Shown here: positions 1 to 7,399 of the stretch, in pieces
Layout: each line of letters begins with the position of its first letter
Position numbering within the stretch: the stretch's first letter is position 1
Assembly: GCA_014237855.1 (NCBI GenBank)
Contig: JABACD010000010.1
Location: forward strand, 62,001 to 126,000
Reading direction: 5' to 3'
Source of the DNA: Planctomycetota bacterium
Lineage (GTDB): Bacteria; Planctomycetota; UBA1135; GCA-002686595
DNA: 64,000 nt
Translations under genes and position numbers: made by a program
Notes under the pieces: generated by a model
Told to the model about the DNA's origin: nothing
Databases searched by the model: none
What the model saw: the letters and a program-made list of their open reading frames with translations, nothing else

Positions 1-1691
1 GCTCGTGTCCACCCGAGGATACTCGCACGGGTGAAGGTCGTCAGGAAGCTGCCGATGTGGCCGAAGAAGGCCTTGTCGAAGCGCTTCAAGTCCTTGTCTG
101 CCACCGCTTTCATCTCCTCCAGCGCATGGCCGTGGCAGCGAATGGCGCCCTGGCCGAAGATGATCATCGAACGCGTCAGGATGTTGGCGCCCTCGACAGT
201 GATTGCCACGGGGAGCGCCTGGTAGGCTCGGGCGAGGATATTACGCGGGCCGCGGGAGATGCCCGCTCCACCGACCACATCCATTCCCAGGTTGATCACC
301 TTGCGCATGCCCTCGGTCATGTAGGCCTTGCAAATCGCAGTGATCACCGCGGGGTGTTCACCGGCATCAATTGCACCGGCTGTAAGCCAGCGGGCTGCAT
401 CCATCGTGTACGTCAGTCCAGCGATGGGGGCCAGGCACTCCTCGATGCCCTCGAACTTGCCGATTGGAGTATTGAACTGCTCGCGAATCGTCGCGTATGC
501 CCCCACGGTTCGAGTCGTGATCTCTGCCGCTCCGCAGGCCTGACCTGGAAGTGAGATCCCCCGGCCCGCTGCCAGGCTCTGCATCAGCATGCGCCAGCCC
601 TTTCCGGCATTCGCCTGGCCGCCAATGATGAAGTCGACGGGCACGAACACATCCACCCCCTGAGTGGGGCCATTGATGAAGGGAACGCCTAGCGGATCGT
701 GACGTTCTCCGGTGACCACTCCGGGGGTGTTCGCCGGGATGAGGGCGCAGGTGATACCAAGGTCTTGTTCGCCACCTAGCAGGCCCTCGGGATCACTGAG
801 CTTGAAGGCCAGGCCGATGACTGTTGCTGCTGCGCTGAGGGTGATGTAGCGCTTGTTCCAGTTGAGGCGCATGCCCAGGACCTCACGACCCTCGTACTGG
901 CCACGGCACACGACCCCAGTGGAGGTCATCGCACCAGCGTCGCTGCCTGCCCCAGGCTCGGTCAGGGCAAAGCAGGGGATCTCTTCACCACTCGCCAGAC
1001 GCGGGAGGAAGTGATCCTTCTGGTCCTGGGTGCCGTAATGCAGCAGCAGCTCAGCAGGGCCGAGTGAGTTGGGCACCATGACGGTCACACCGGCGGTCAC
1101 CGAGCGGCTTGAGACCCTGGCGACGACTGCTCCGTTGACGCGAGCGGAGAATCCGAGTCCTCCGTACTCCTTTGGGATGATCATTCCCAGGAAGCCGTTC
1201 TGCTTCAGGAAGTCCCAGATGTGCGGCGGCAGGTCGTCGCTGCGGATGATCTCCCAGTCGTCGAGCATTCCGCAGAGCTCGCGGCAGGGACCATCCATGA
1301 AGGCCTGTTCCTCTTGGGAAAGTCCGGGCACCTTGAACTCAGTGAGCATCTTCCAGTTGGGCCGCCCGCTGAAGAGTTCCTTATCCCACCAGACCGTACC
1401 AGCCTCGAGGGCCTCACTCTCGGTTTGGCTCATCTTGGGAAAGATCGGCGCGAGCATTCGCATCAGGTGCCCTGTGACGATCAATCGCCTCAGGGGCGCC
1501 AGGCCAAGCGTCAGGAAGATGGCACTGGCCAGAACCGCACAGGTCCACCAGCCGACGCCCGGGCCGTCGCTTCTCAACCACCAGATGCCCAGCCCAAGCG
1601 CAAGCGGTCCAACCCAGGCGAACCAGGCTTTTCCGATGTACAGCAGCCAAACGGACAGAGCGATGAGTAGGACGATGAGAAAGATGGTCAT
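1..1691 (-). CDS. fadE: Acyl-CoA dehydrogenase, FadE type (3' end outside window)
   Basis: Catalyses the first, FAD-dependent step of fatty-acid beta-oxidation at the membrane. The visible 563 codons begin at an ATG (1691-1689) preceded by an in-frame TAG. Two or three N-terminal hydrophobic segments within the first ~65 residues are followed by the FadE signature MSQTESEALEAGTVWWDKEL, then the acyl-CoA dehydrogenase core with LTEPGAGSDAGAM and, near the window edge, VEGANILTRSMIIFGQGAIR. The membrane N-terminus and these motifs match the ~815-residue E. coli-type FadE and not the ~380-residue soluble enzymes found elsewhere in this window. The C-terminal third is cut off by the window edge. 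Its leader holds an unusual spaced inverted repeat (1784-1921). Confidence 0.9.
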   Translation of the reverse strand, partial: MTIFLIVLLIALSVWLLYIGKAWFAWVGPLALGLGIWWLRSDGPGVGWWTCAVLASAIFLTLGLAPLRRLIVTGHLMRMLAPIFPKMSQTESEALEAGTVWWDKELFSGRPNWKMLTEFKVPGLSQEEQAFMDGPCRELCGMLDDWEIIRSDDLPPHIWDFLKQNGFLGMIIPKEYGGLGFSARVNGAVVARVSSRSVTAGVTVMVPNSLGPAELLLHYGTQDQKDHFLPRLASGEEIPCFALTEPGAGSDAGAMTSTGVVCRGQYEGREVLGMRLNWNKRYITLSAAATVIGLAFKLSDPEGLLGGEQDLGITCALIPANTPGVVTGERHDPLGVPFINGPTQGVDVFVPVDFIIGGQANAGKGWRMLMQSLAAGRGISLPGQACGAAEITTRTVGAYATIREQFNTPIGKFEGIEECLAPIAGLTYTMDAARWLTAGAIDAGEHPAVITAICKAYMTEGMRKVINLGMDVVGGAGISRGPRNILARAYQALPVAITVEGANILTRSMIIFGQGAIRCHGHALEEMKAVADKDLKRFDKAFFGHIGSFLTTFTRASILGWTR

Positions 1692-1976
1692 CGGTTCTAA
1701 CTAGAGGAGGCCTGGGGCCAGGATCGAGTCGGTCAGGTGAGGTAGGGCCGGGCGCCCCGAGACGTGTCTTTTGACACTGGAGTGATTGCCCTTCAAGGGC
1801 TCACATTCCGGGCTCCGGAGGGGTTGCTCGCTTGAGACTCCCCCTCCATCGGACTTCCCGGAGCAGTGGGTGAACCACCCGGTCGGGTGATTAGAGCCCA
1901 AAGGGCCCTCGAAGGGCAATCAGAGCCGCGATTGGGACTCTTTTTCGCTCTTCCGGGGCGCCTGGGCCCTGAGTGC
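1692..1976. other. Intergenic leader of fadE with inverted repeats
   Basis: No convincing gene is seen in these 285 bases. They lie between the 3' end of the methyltransferase/kinase-like gene and the start of fadE, both on the minus strand. A small perfect hairpin, GTGTC-TTTT-GACAC, sits at 1764-1777. A longer inverted repeat is described separately. The stretch could hold the fadE promoter and a terminator for the upstream gene, but no clear -35/-10 pair was found. Confidence 0.4.
1784..1921. repeat. 17-bp spaced inverted repeat, one mismatch
   Basis: The left arm GATTGCCCTTCAAGGGC (1784-1800) and right arm GCCCTCGAAGGGCAATC (1905-1921) are reverse complements except at one base, 104 bases apart. 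Each arm is itself nearly palindromic. This could be a pair of operator half-sites for a fadE regulator or a long-range RNA fold; neither can be decided from sequence alone. Confidence 0.45.
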
Positions 1977-3779
1977 TCAGATTCCGAATGAATGGTGCAC
2001 CCAGCGTGGCCGGCTGTAATCCCAGTTGGACTCCGCCATGGCTGCCACGAAGATCGGAAAGCAGAGCTCCAGTGCCCTGGAGATCTGCGGCGACAGCCCG
2101 ATGTTCTCGGCATACGTATCCAGGGCTGCGCGTTCCCAATCCGCGCATTGCCCTCCCACCAGCAACTTCTGCCAGGAGTGCCCAACTCGGCCACCCTTGG
2201 CTTGCTTGTGCTCGTGAACGATCAGCTGCAGGAGATCGAAGTAAGGCACATCACGGTTCCGGCTGGAACCCCAGTCCATGTACCCAATGACCTTACCGCC
2301 CGGGTGTACTTGCACGTGCTTGTTGCGAAGGTCGGCGTGCTGGAGCACGAGAGGCATTGGCTCTCCGAGCACGAGCTCGCGCACCTCATCACGCATGTGC
2401 TGGATATTGGTTGCGGTCTCCTGTCGACCTGCGTGGGCCGCGACGAGATCGAAGCGCCAGTCGAAGTGCTCAGCGAAGCCCGCCTCGTCTACAGGGGCGG
2501 GGGGCTCGACCACGAGTTGCTGGAGGTGGCGGGCTGTATCCTCGAGGAGCTGCCGCATTGAACGGGGGTCTCCCGAGAGCTGGGGAGCAGAGAGCCCCGG
2601 GAGTCTGCGTTCACACGAGAGGCAAGCTCCCTCGATGGTGCCGAAGAAGATCGGCTCAGGTACCGGGATGGGGCGATCTGCTTGCCAGAGCTGCTCGAGC
2701 ACCCTGTAGTGGCGTTCCACCTGGGCACTCTTGTGAGGGCTCAGCCCAATGTGGATGCTCCAGCTGCCCTCCTCGTCCAGGGGAGAGCCTCCCCTTGGCC
2801 GGGTCTGAAGAACGATGCAGTTCCCTCGCGAGGCGATCAGCTCATCGACTTCAGGGAGCGCTTCCCCGGATTGCTCGGACAGCTCTCGCAGTATGGCCTC
2901 GATTCTTGGCTGCGCGGAACCTTCCAGCTCGGCGTCGGTGCTGACGATTGCATAGGAGGGGGTTAGCCAGGGAAAGAGCCCGGCCCGGTAGGCAGCGACC
3001 TTGAGCCTGTTCTTGCGCTCCTTGGGGCCCACGTGGAGTCTGGGGGTGGCCTCGTCAATGGCCACGACGTGGGTGAAGTCGGCGGCGTGCGGATAGATCG
3101 AGAAGGCCCGGGGCTTGCTGCATCCATCGAATGACATCTCTTCGCGATATCCTCGAAGGGTCCGTTCACCATCGGGAGAGCTCAAGATCTCCTTCAAGAA
3201 GCGCATCGGCGATGGGACTGCAAAGCGACCACGGCGTCCGAGCGAACGCTTGTAGCCGAGCCTATTGTTGGCCGTGATCGCAACCTCGCCCGCAGACACC
3301 CTGCGTAATTCCGCAGTGTCGTGAGCCCAGCCCTGTGGATGGGCCGGTGCTCCCGCCTCCTGGATCACGAGATCGAACTCGCGGTCGGCGAAGGGTAGGA
3401 CCGGGGAGTTCTCTGAGAGGCTCCACTCACAGGTGACACCTGTCAGCGCTTGGCATCGGAAGGACTCGAAGCGCATACGCTCCTGGCTGACCTCATGGAT
3501 GTGGGGCCGGAAACCGAGAGCAGCAAGAACGTGAACGGTTCCAGAGAGCGCGTTGCCAATGAAGAGCGCTCGGCCACTCCTCGAGCGCAAGAGTGGGAGC
3601 CAGGAGCCGCGGCCCTCTCGCAGGATCAGGCCAAGGTGCTCGGCCTTCTCAATGGGTAGATCCAGCAGCAAGGCCTCGAGTACGGCCTTGAAGGGCTCGC
3701 CAGCCTCGAGGCGCTCGAGGTAGGGCTCGAGTTCACCCGACCTGAGAGGGCTGGGAGCTAGACCTCTCACAGCAGCCAT
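1977..3779 (-). CDS. Methyltransferase-like / aminoglycoside-phosphotransferase-like fusion protein
   Basis: A 600-residue protein of unknown substrate. Residues ~60-190 look like a class I SAM methyltransferase fold, with a motif I-like segment ALFIGNALSGTV (71-82) and a later FDLVI strand. The C-terminal third resembles the APH/choline-kinase fold, with a catalytic-loop-like LQHADLRNKH (His481, Asp483) and a DWG motif (Asp502). The usual loop is HxDxxxxN; here the N position is His488 and an Asn stands at Asp+3, so kinase activity is uncertain. The reading frame stays open upstream to 4169, but that extension overlaps the membrane-protein gene and looks unlike protein, so the ATG at 3779 is chosen. 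It overlaps the preceding gene by 13 bases, implying translational coupling. Confidence 0.6.
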   Translation of the reverse strand: MAAVRGLAPSPLRSGELEPYLERLEAGEPFKAVLEALLLDLPIEKAEHLGLILREGRGSWLPLLRSRSGRALFIGNALSGTVHVLAALGFRPHIHEVSQERMRFESFRCQALTGVTCEWSLSENSPVLPFADREFDLVIQEAGAPAHPQGWAHDTAELRRVSAGEVAITANNRLGYKRSLGRRGRFAVPSPMRFLKEILSSPDGERTLRGYREEMSFDGCSKPRAFSIYPHAADFTHVVAIDEATPRLHVGPKERKNRLKVAAYRAGLFPWLTPSYAIVSTDAELEGSAQPRIEAILRELSEQSGEALPEVDELIASRGNCIVLQTRPRGGSPLDEEGSWSIHIGLSPHKSAQVERHYRVLEQLWQADRPIPVPEPIFFGTIEGACLSCERRLPGLSAPQLSGDPRSMRQLLEDTARHLQQLVVEPPAPVDEAGFAEHFDWRFDLVAAHAGRQETATNIQHMRDEVRELVLGEPMPLVLQHADLRNKHVQVHPGGKVIGYMDWGSSRNRDVPYFDLLQLIVHEHKQAKGGRVGHSWQKLLVGGQCADWERAALDTYAENIGLSPQISRALELCFPIFVAAMAESNWDYSRPRWVHHSFGI

Positions 3780-4222
3780 AGGACGAGCGGGGTGAGCACT
3801 CCGAAGAACGCCAGGGATCGCGCACGTCGATCCGCTCTCCGCGTCCAGAGCGTGATGCCGGCGATCAGCCAGCATGCCCCGAGGACGAGAGTTACCACCA
3901 GGAACGGTGGGGAGCCGGCGAGAAGGGCGAACGAGAACGCCAGGAAGGCCAGAGCCCAGGGGGCACCAGTCGCACGTTGCAGTTCGTGTCGAGGGCGGAG
4001 GGCTCCAGGCAGCAGGCAGACTCGAATCACGAGGATCACCAGCCAGAGCCAGAGCGCTGGCAGCAGCTTCAGGGCCAGCAGCCCCAGCAGCAGGCTGGCA
4101 CAGAGGGTCGCTCCTAGCTCCCTCCTGTTGTGATACCCCGGCCAGCCGGGGGGCAGCATCGAGAGACACAGGCGTCCCACCGCGAGGTGGAGGATGAGTG
4201 GCAGGAGGGCTTCGGTTCCCAT
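3767..4222 (-). CDS. Small polytopic membrane protein
   Basis: A 151-residue hydrophobic protein of no recognised family. Hydrophobic segments lie at about residues 40-68, 88-105, 107-122 and 137-151, separated by short Arg-rich loops, suggesting four membrane helices. The 3' end overlaps the start of the methyltransferase/kinase-like fusion by 13 bases, so the two are probably one transcriptional unit. The protein may be the membrane partner or substrate transporter of that enzyme, which is inference from position only. Confidence 0.6.
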   Translation of the reverse strand: MGTEALLPLILHLAVGRLCLSMLPPGWPGYHNRRELGATLCASLLLGLLALKLLPALWLWLVILVIRVCLLPGALRPRHELQRATGAPWALAFLAFSFALLAGSPPFLVVTLVLGACWLIAGITLWTRRADRRARSLAFFGVLTPLVLWLL

Positions 4223-4319
4223 TGGATAGGGGTCAAGTTACCGCTTTCCGTAGCCAAGCGAGTGCAGTGATCCGACGAAGCTGCTGGGCAGAGGGCCGAG
4301 CAACAACTACAACAGGAGC

Positions 4320-5156
4320 ATGCGAGCAGCCGCCCTGCAGTTCGACGTCACCCCGGATTTGGAGCACAACCTCGACTTCGTGCGAGATCAGCTGCACGTC
4401 GCTGCGGCGGCAGGCATCCAGCTCGTCGTGCTTCCGGAGATGTGGGCGAGCTCATTTCCGTCCTCGAAGGATGGCCTGGCCGAGCAGGCCGCCAGGGAGA
4501 GGCAGGCTGTCGCGGTTCTTCGTGAGCTGAGCGAGGAGCTCGAGCTGTGCCTGGCGGGCAGTGCACTCGTCGAGGAGCAGGGCGAGTTCTACAACCGATT
4601 GCAGGTTCTGGACGCTGGCCGCGAGCTCTTGCGCTACGACAAGGTCCATCTCTTCTCCCCAACGGCGGAGAAGGAGTTCTTCACGGCAGGCAGCCGGCCT
4701 CCGGATACGGTGGTCAGCTCGGCTGGTCGTGTCTCAGGAGCGGTCTGCTACGACCTGCGCTTTCCCGAGCTCTTCAGAGTGGCTCACCGAGAGGGGGTGG
4801 AGGTCTTCGTCCTTCCTGCCCAGTGGCCGCAAGATCGAGCGCTGCATTGGCGTTCGCTGGTCATAGGCCGAGCCATCGAGAATCAGTGCTTCTTCATCGC
4901 TTGCAATCGCACCGGCAGGGGGGAGATCGGGCGCCGACGAATGGCGCTGGAGTTTCCCGGGAACTCGCTGGTTGTCAGCCCACACGGGCAGGTCATGGCG
5001 GAAGGCCGTGGTGAGCAAGGGCTCGTCTCGGCTGACCTGGAGCGAGACGAGGTTCGCAAGCTTCGCACGCGTGTACCCGTGACGAAGGATGAGCGCATGG
5101 GGCTGTACCGCGAGTGGCTCGGCAGCCCGGAGTCCAGCGATACGAGCCAGGGCTGA
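4320..5156 (+). CDS. Carbon-nitrogen hydrolase (nitrilase superfamily, Nit/omega-amidase-like)
   Basis: A 278-residue amidase of the nitrilase superfamily. The catalytic triad is visible as Glu40 (VVLPEM), Lys108 (LRYDKVH) and Cys143 (GAVCYDLRFPELF). The CYDLRFPE context is typical of the Nit branch, which includes omega-amidase, YafV-like and deaminated-glutathione amidases; substrate choice within that branch is not visible. The ATG at 4320 directly follows an AGGAG, closer than ideal, but the N-terminal strand RAAALQFDV is exactly where the family begins. It stands alone, diverging from the membrane-protein gene, and ends at a strong hairpin (5171-5220). Confidence 0.85.
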   Translation: MRAAALQFDVTPDLEHNLDFVRDQLHVAAAAGIQLVVLPEMWASSFPSSKDGLAEQAARERQAVAVLRELSEELELCLAGSALVEEQGEFYNRLQVLDAGRELLRYDKVHLFSPTAEKEFFTAGSRPPDTVVSSAGRVSGAVCYDLRFPELFRVAHREGVEVFVLPAQWPQDRALHWRSLVIGRAIENQCFFIACNRTGRGEIGRRRMALEFPGNSLVVSPHGQVMAEGRGEQGLVSADLERDEVRKLRTRVPVTKDERMGLYREWLGSPESSDTSQG

Positions 5157-5170
5157 GGATACTGAGCGCT

Positions 5171-5220
5171 AGAGAAATGGACCGGGCGACTCGCTCGCGC
5201 GAATCGCCCGGTCCTTCTCT
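5171..5220. terminator. Bidirectional hairpin terminator
   Basis: An 11-bp perfect stem pairs GGACCGGGCGA (5179-5189) with TCGCCCGGTCC (5204-5214). It is extended below by AGAGAA/TTCTCT (5171-5176 with 5215-5220) after a two-base bulge. It lies between two convergent genes, the nitrilase and a minus-strand exported protein, so it probably stops transcription from both sides. Confidence 0.8.
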
Positions 5221-5298
5221 ATGTTGCACTGGGATCCGGAGGAGTGCGGTTCCGGACCTGTACGGAGATTGACCCCGTCCTGCACTGTCCCGCTGTTT

Positions 5299-5913
5299 TC
5301 AGACGGGAGGAAGCGGCTTCGGACGTAGCTTCGGAGGTTTGTTCTCCTTCGGCTTGTCGGTGGGAGTCGGCACCGGAACGTGGAGATTCGAGAGGTGAAA
5401 ATCGCCGCCGTGAGACTGCTCACCCGTTGAATTCTCTCGTTGTTCGGTGAGCATGACGAATCTGGCCGGCAGCGTACTCCCAGCGGGAGTCGCGGCCGAC
5501 AGAGGCTCGTCATTGGGCTGGGCCAACGCGTGGCCACAGTCCAGAGCCCAGATCCCTCCTGTGAGGAGGGGCAGGGAATCGCCCAGAAGAATCGAGCCAG
5601 TGCTGGTCCAGCCACCATCGGTGACGGACAGCACCTCGAGCACCAGTCCGGTGAGGGTTCCACGGGGGAACTCCTCCTCGTACCGAGCTCCAGGGGGAAG
5701 CCAGAAGGCGGTATGCATGTCCTGATCTTCGCTCGCGAAGATCAGGAGCAATGGGACCTCGGTCAGGCTTTGAGCCGCGAGTTCTGTCTCCTCGATGCGC
5801 AGGGAGAGCGTGATGCTGTCCTCGAGAACCTCGGCGAGGTTTGCGGGACTCTCAGCTCCGGTCTGCGGGACCAGGACGATTCCAATACTGGCGAGAAGTT
5901 GCGCGGCGATCAT
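5299..5913 (-). CDS. Exported hypothetical protein with Pro/Lys-rich C-terminus
   Basis: A 204-residue protein of no recognised family. The N-terminus MIAAQLLASIGIVLVPQTGA resembles a weak signal peptide lacking basic residues. The middle is beta-rich and predicted globular. The last ~28 residues are a basic, proline-rich tail (repeated P-K and P-L-P), as in envelope-associated proteins. An upstream AAGGAAG about 8 bases before the ATG supports the start. It is convergent with the nitrilase and divergent from the DUF3108 gene. Its role is unknown. Confidence 0.55.
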   Translation of the reverse strand: MIAAQLLASIGIVLVPQTGAESPANLAEVLEDSITLSLRIEETELAAQSLTEVPLLLIFASEDQDMHTAFWLPPGARYEEEFPRGTLTGLVLEVLSVTDGGWTSTGSILLGDSLPLLTGGIWALDCGHALAQPNDEPLSAATPAGSTLPARFVMLTEQRENSTGEQSHGGDFHLSNLHVPVPTPTDKPKENKPPKLRPKPLPPV

Positions 5914-6238
5914 GTCTCTTTCTTCCTTCTTGGACGTGCCGCATCTTGCGGCCCGTTGCCCCCGAGCTATCGGGAGGACCCCCCTGACCGCTTTAGAGTC
6001 AGACTCGCAAAAGAGAAAAGTTTTCCAGCCGGTGCTGTCCCCGTTCCCGCTGATGCACTGAATCAGGCCCCCTGGTGTGCTCTCGCTGGGATCTCTGGGG
6101 TCTCAAATTTGAACAAGCTCCTCGGATGAGGTTCCTTGACTGAGCTCTCTCGTTTTGGCGGTCTGGACTGCCCGGGCCCATCCGGGTCGTGCTTCTCTGC
6201 TCCGGGCTGATGGTCAATTCAGCCAATTCCACGAATCG
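5914..6238. other. Intergenic region between divergent exported-protein genes
   Basis: About 325 bases separate two divergent genes for exported proteins. No gene, repeat or terminator was recognised. A TTGACT at 6136-6141 could be a -35 element for the rightward gene, but the sequence 17 bases further on is not a convincing -10. The rightward reading frame stays open to a TTG at 6155, so part of this stretch may be coding. Confidence 0.3.
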
Positions 6239-7297
6239 GTGACTTCGAACGTGAATCCCTCGTTCCTCTTTCTGGCGCTCTTCTGGGCGTCCTCGCAGCT
6301 ACCTGACGATGGTGAGGTCGTGCCCTCGAGCTTCACGAAGGCCGCCTCGAGCAGCCCGTATCTGGTGGAGGGCAGCCTGCACTTCGATCGCGGTACGGAG
6401 CCCGGAATCTGGGTGCCTCCCGGAGAGCAGCTGAAGTTCAAGGTTCACGTGGACCTGGGGGTCCTCGGTCAGGCGAGCGCTGGGGCCGTGACCATGTCAT
6501 CGGGGGTCGAGCCCTTCGTTTCCTCTCTGCCGCTGCCCGGAAAGTCGCGCGAGACCTCCGAGGACATGGCCGGCTGGGTTCAAATTCGTGCTCAGGGCAA
6601 GCATCTGGGCTATGAGCTCGATCACACGATGACGACGAGGTTCTTGCCCCAGGACTGGCCCCGGGTGCTCAGCTCTGAGGTCCAAAAGGGGTCTGAGAAT
6701 CGGCAACGCGAGTTGAAGCTCGGACCCGGGACCGACGAGTGGAACCTCAGCTACCGCAGCGATTCCCACTGCCACAGCTGTACGCGCAGGGAGCACTTCG
6801 TGGAGGCGTCACTGCCCTGGAACAAGGACTACCACTGCAAGAGGTGCAAGCGCGGTGAGCATCGACTCTGGGGAAGCTCACGGGAGCGGAGCGTTCCGAC
6901 TCAGGCCATCGACATCTTGGGTGCTGTGTATCTGGCCCGGTCTCTTGTCCGGGACGGAGCTGATGAGCTGGCACTTTGCATGGTCCAGAAGGATCGGCTC
7001 TGGGATGTGACCTTGAAGCAGGGGCGGCTGGAGGACATTCAGGTCTCAGGTGGTCACGTTCGCTGTCGCGAGGTGAGGTTGAGTGTCTCGCGGCCAGAGG
7101 GTGAGCCCAGCGATGGCGGCAAGTTCTCCGGGCTGTTTGGGATCAAGGGTGACCTCAAGATCTGGTTCCATGAGACGACGGGAGTGCCCGTTCTGATCGA
7201 GGGCGACGTACCCATCGGAGACATCATCGACCTTCACGCCACGATTCGTCTCGAGGGCTTCGAGGGGACCCCGGAGGCTTTTGGGTTCGTCGAATAG
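6239..7297 (+). CDS. Exported DUF3108-like protein with two CxxC pairs
   Basis: A 352-residue protein, from a GTG start chosen to place a hydrophobic export signal (NPSFLFLALFWASS) at the N-terminus. An upstream TTG at 6155 and a GTG at 6251 are alternatives. The C-terminal part resembles DUF3108, a beta-barrel-like periplasmic family, with the ending pattern GLFGIKGDLKIWFHE then GVPVLIEGDVP. Inserted before this is a Cys-rich patch: Cys178-x2-Cys181 and Cys200-x2-Cys203, with flanking His residues, resembling a zinc ribbon. Such a patch in an exported DUF3108 protein is unusual and might bind metal. The function of DUF3108 is not established. Confidence 0.6.
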   Translation: MTSNVNPSFLFLALFWASSQLPDDGEVVPSSFTKAASSSPYLVEGSLHFDRGTEPGIWVPPGEQLKFKVHVDLGVLGQASAGAVTMSSGVEPFVSSLPLPGKSRETSEDMAGWVQIRAQGKHLGYELDHTMTTRFLPQDWPRVLSSEVQKGSENRQRELKLGPGTDEWNLSYRSDSHCHSCTRREHFVEASLPWNKDYHCKRCKRGEHRLWGSSRERSVPTQAIDILGAVYLARSLVRDGADELALCMVQKDRLWDVTLKQGRLEDIQVSGGHVRCREVRLSVSRPEGEPSDGGKFSGLFGIKGDLKIWFHETTGVPVLIEGDVPIGDIIDLHATIRLEGFEGTPEAFGFVE

Positions 7298-7399
7298 CTC
7301 GCCGACGACCAGCGCGGGAGAGCCGGGGCGAGAGCGACTCCCCAGGCCGAGCCCTCCCCGAGACGACCGCTGGAAACAGCCCCGTTGCTTGGCCCCGTC

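Noticed and set aside
3780-4169. 130-codon upstream extension of the methyltransferase/kinase-like gene
   Set aside because: It overlaps the membrane-protein gene on the same strand and its translation is composition-biased without fold-like pattern.
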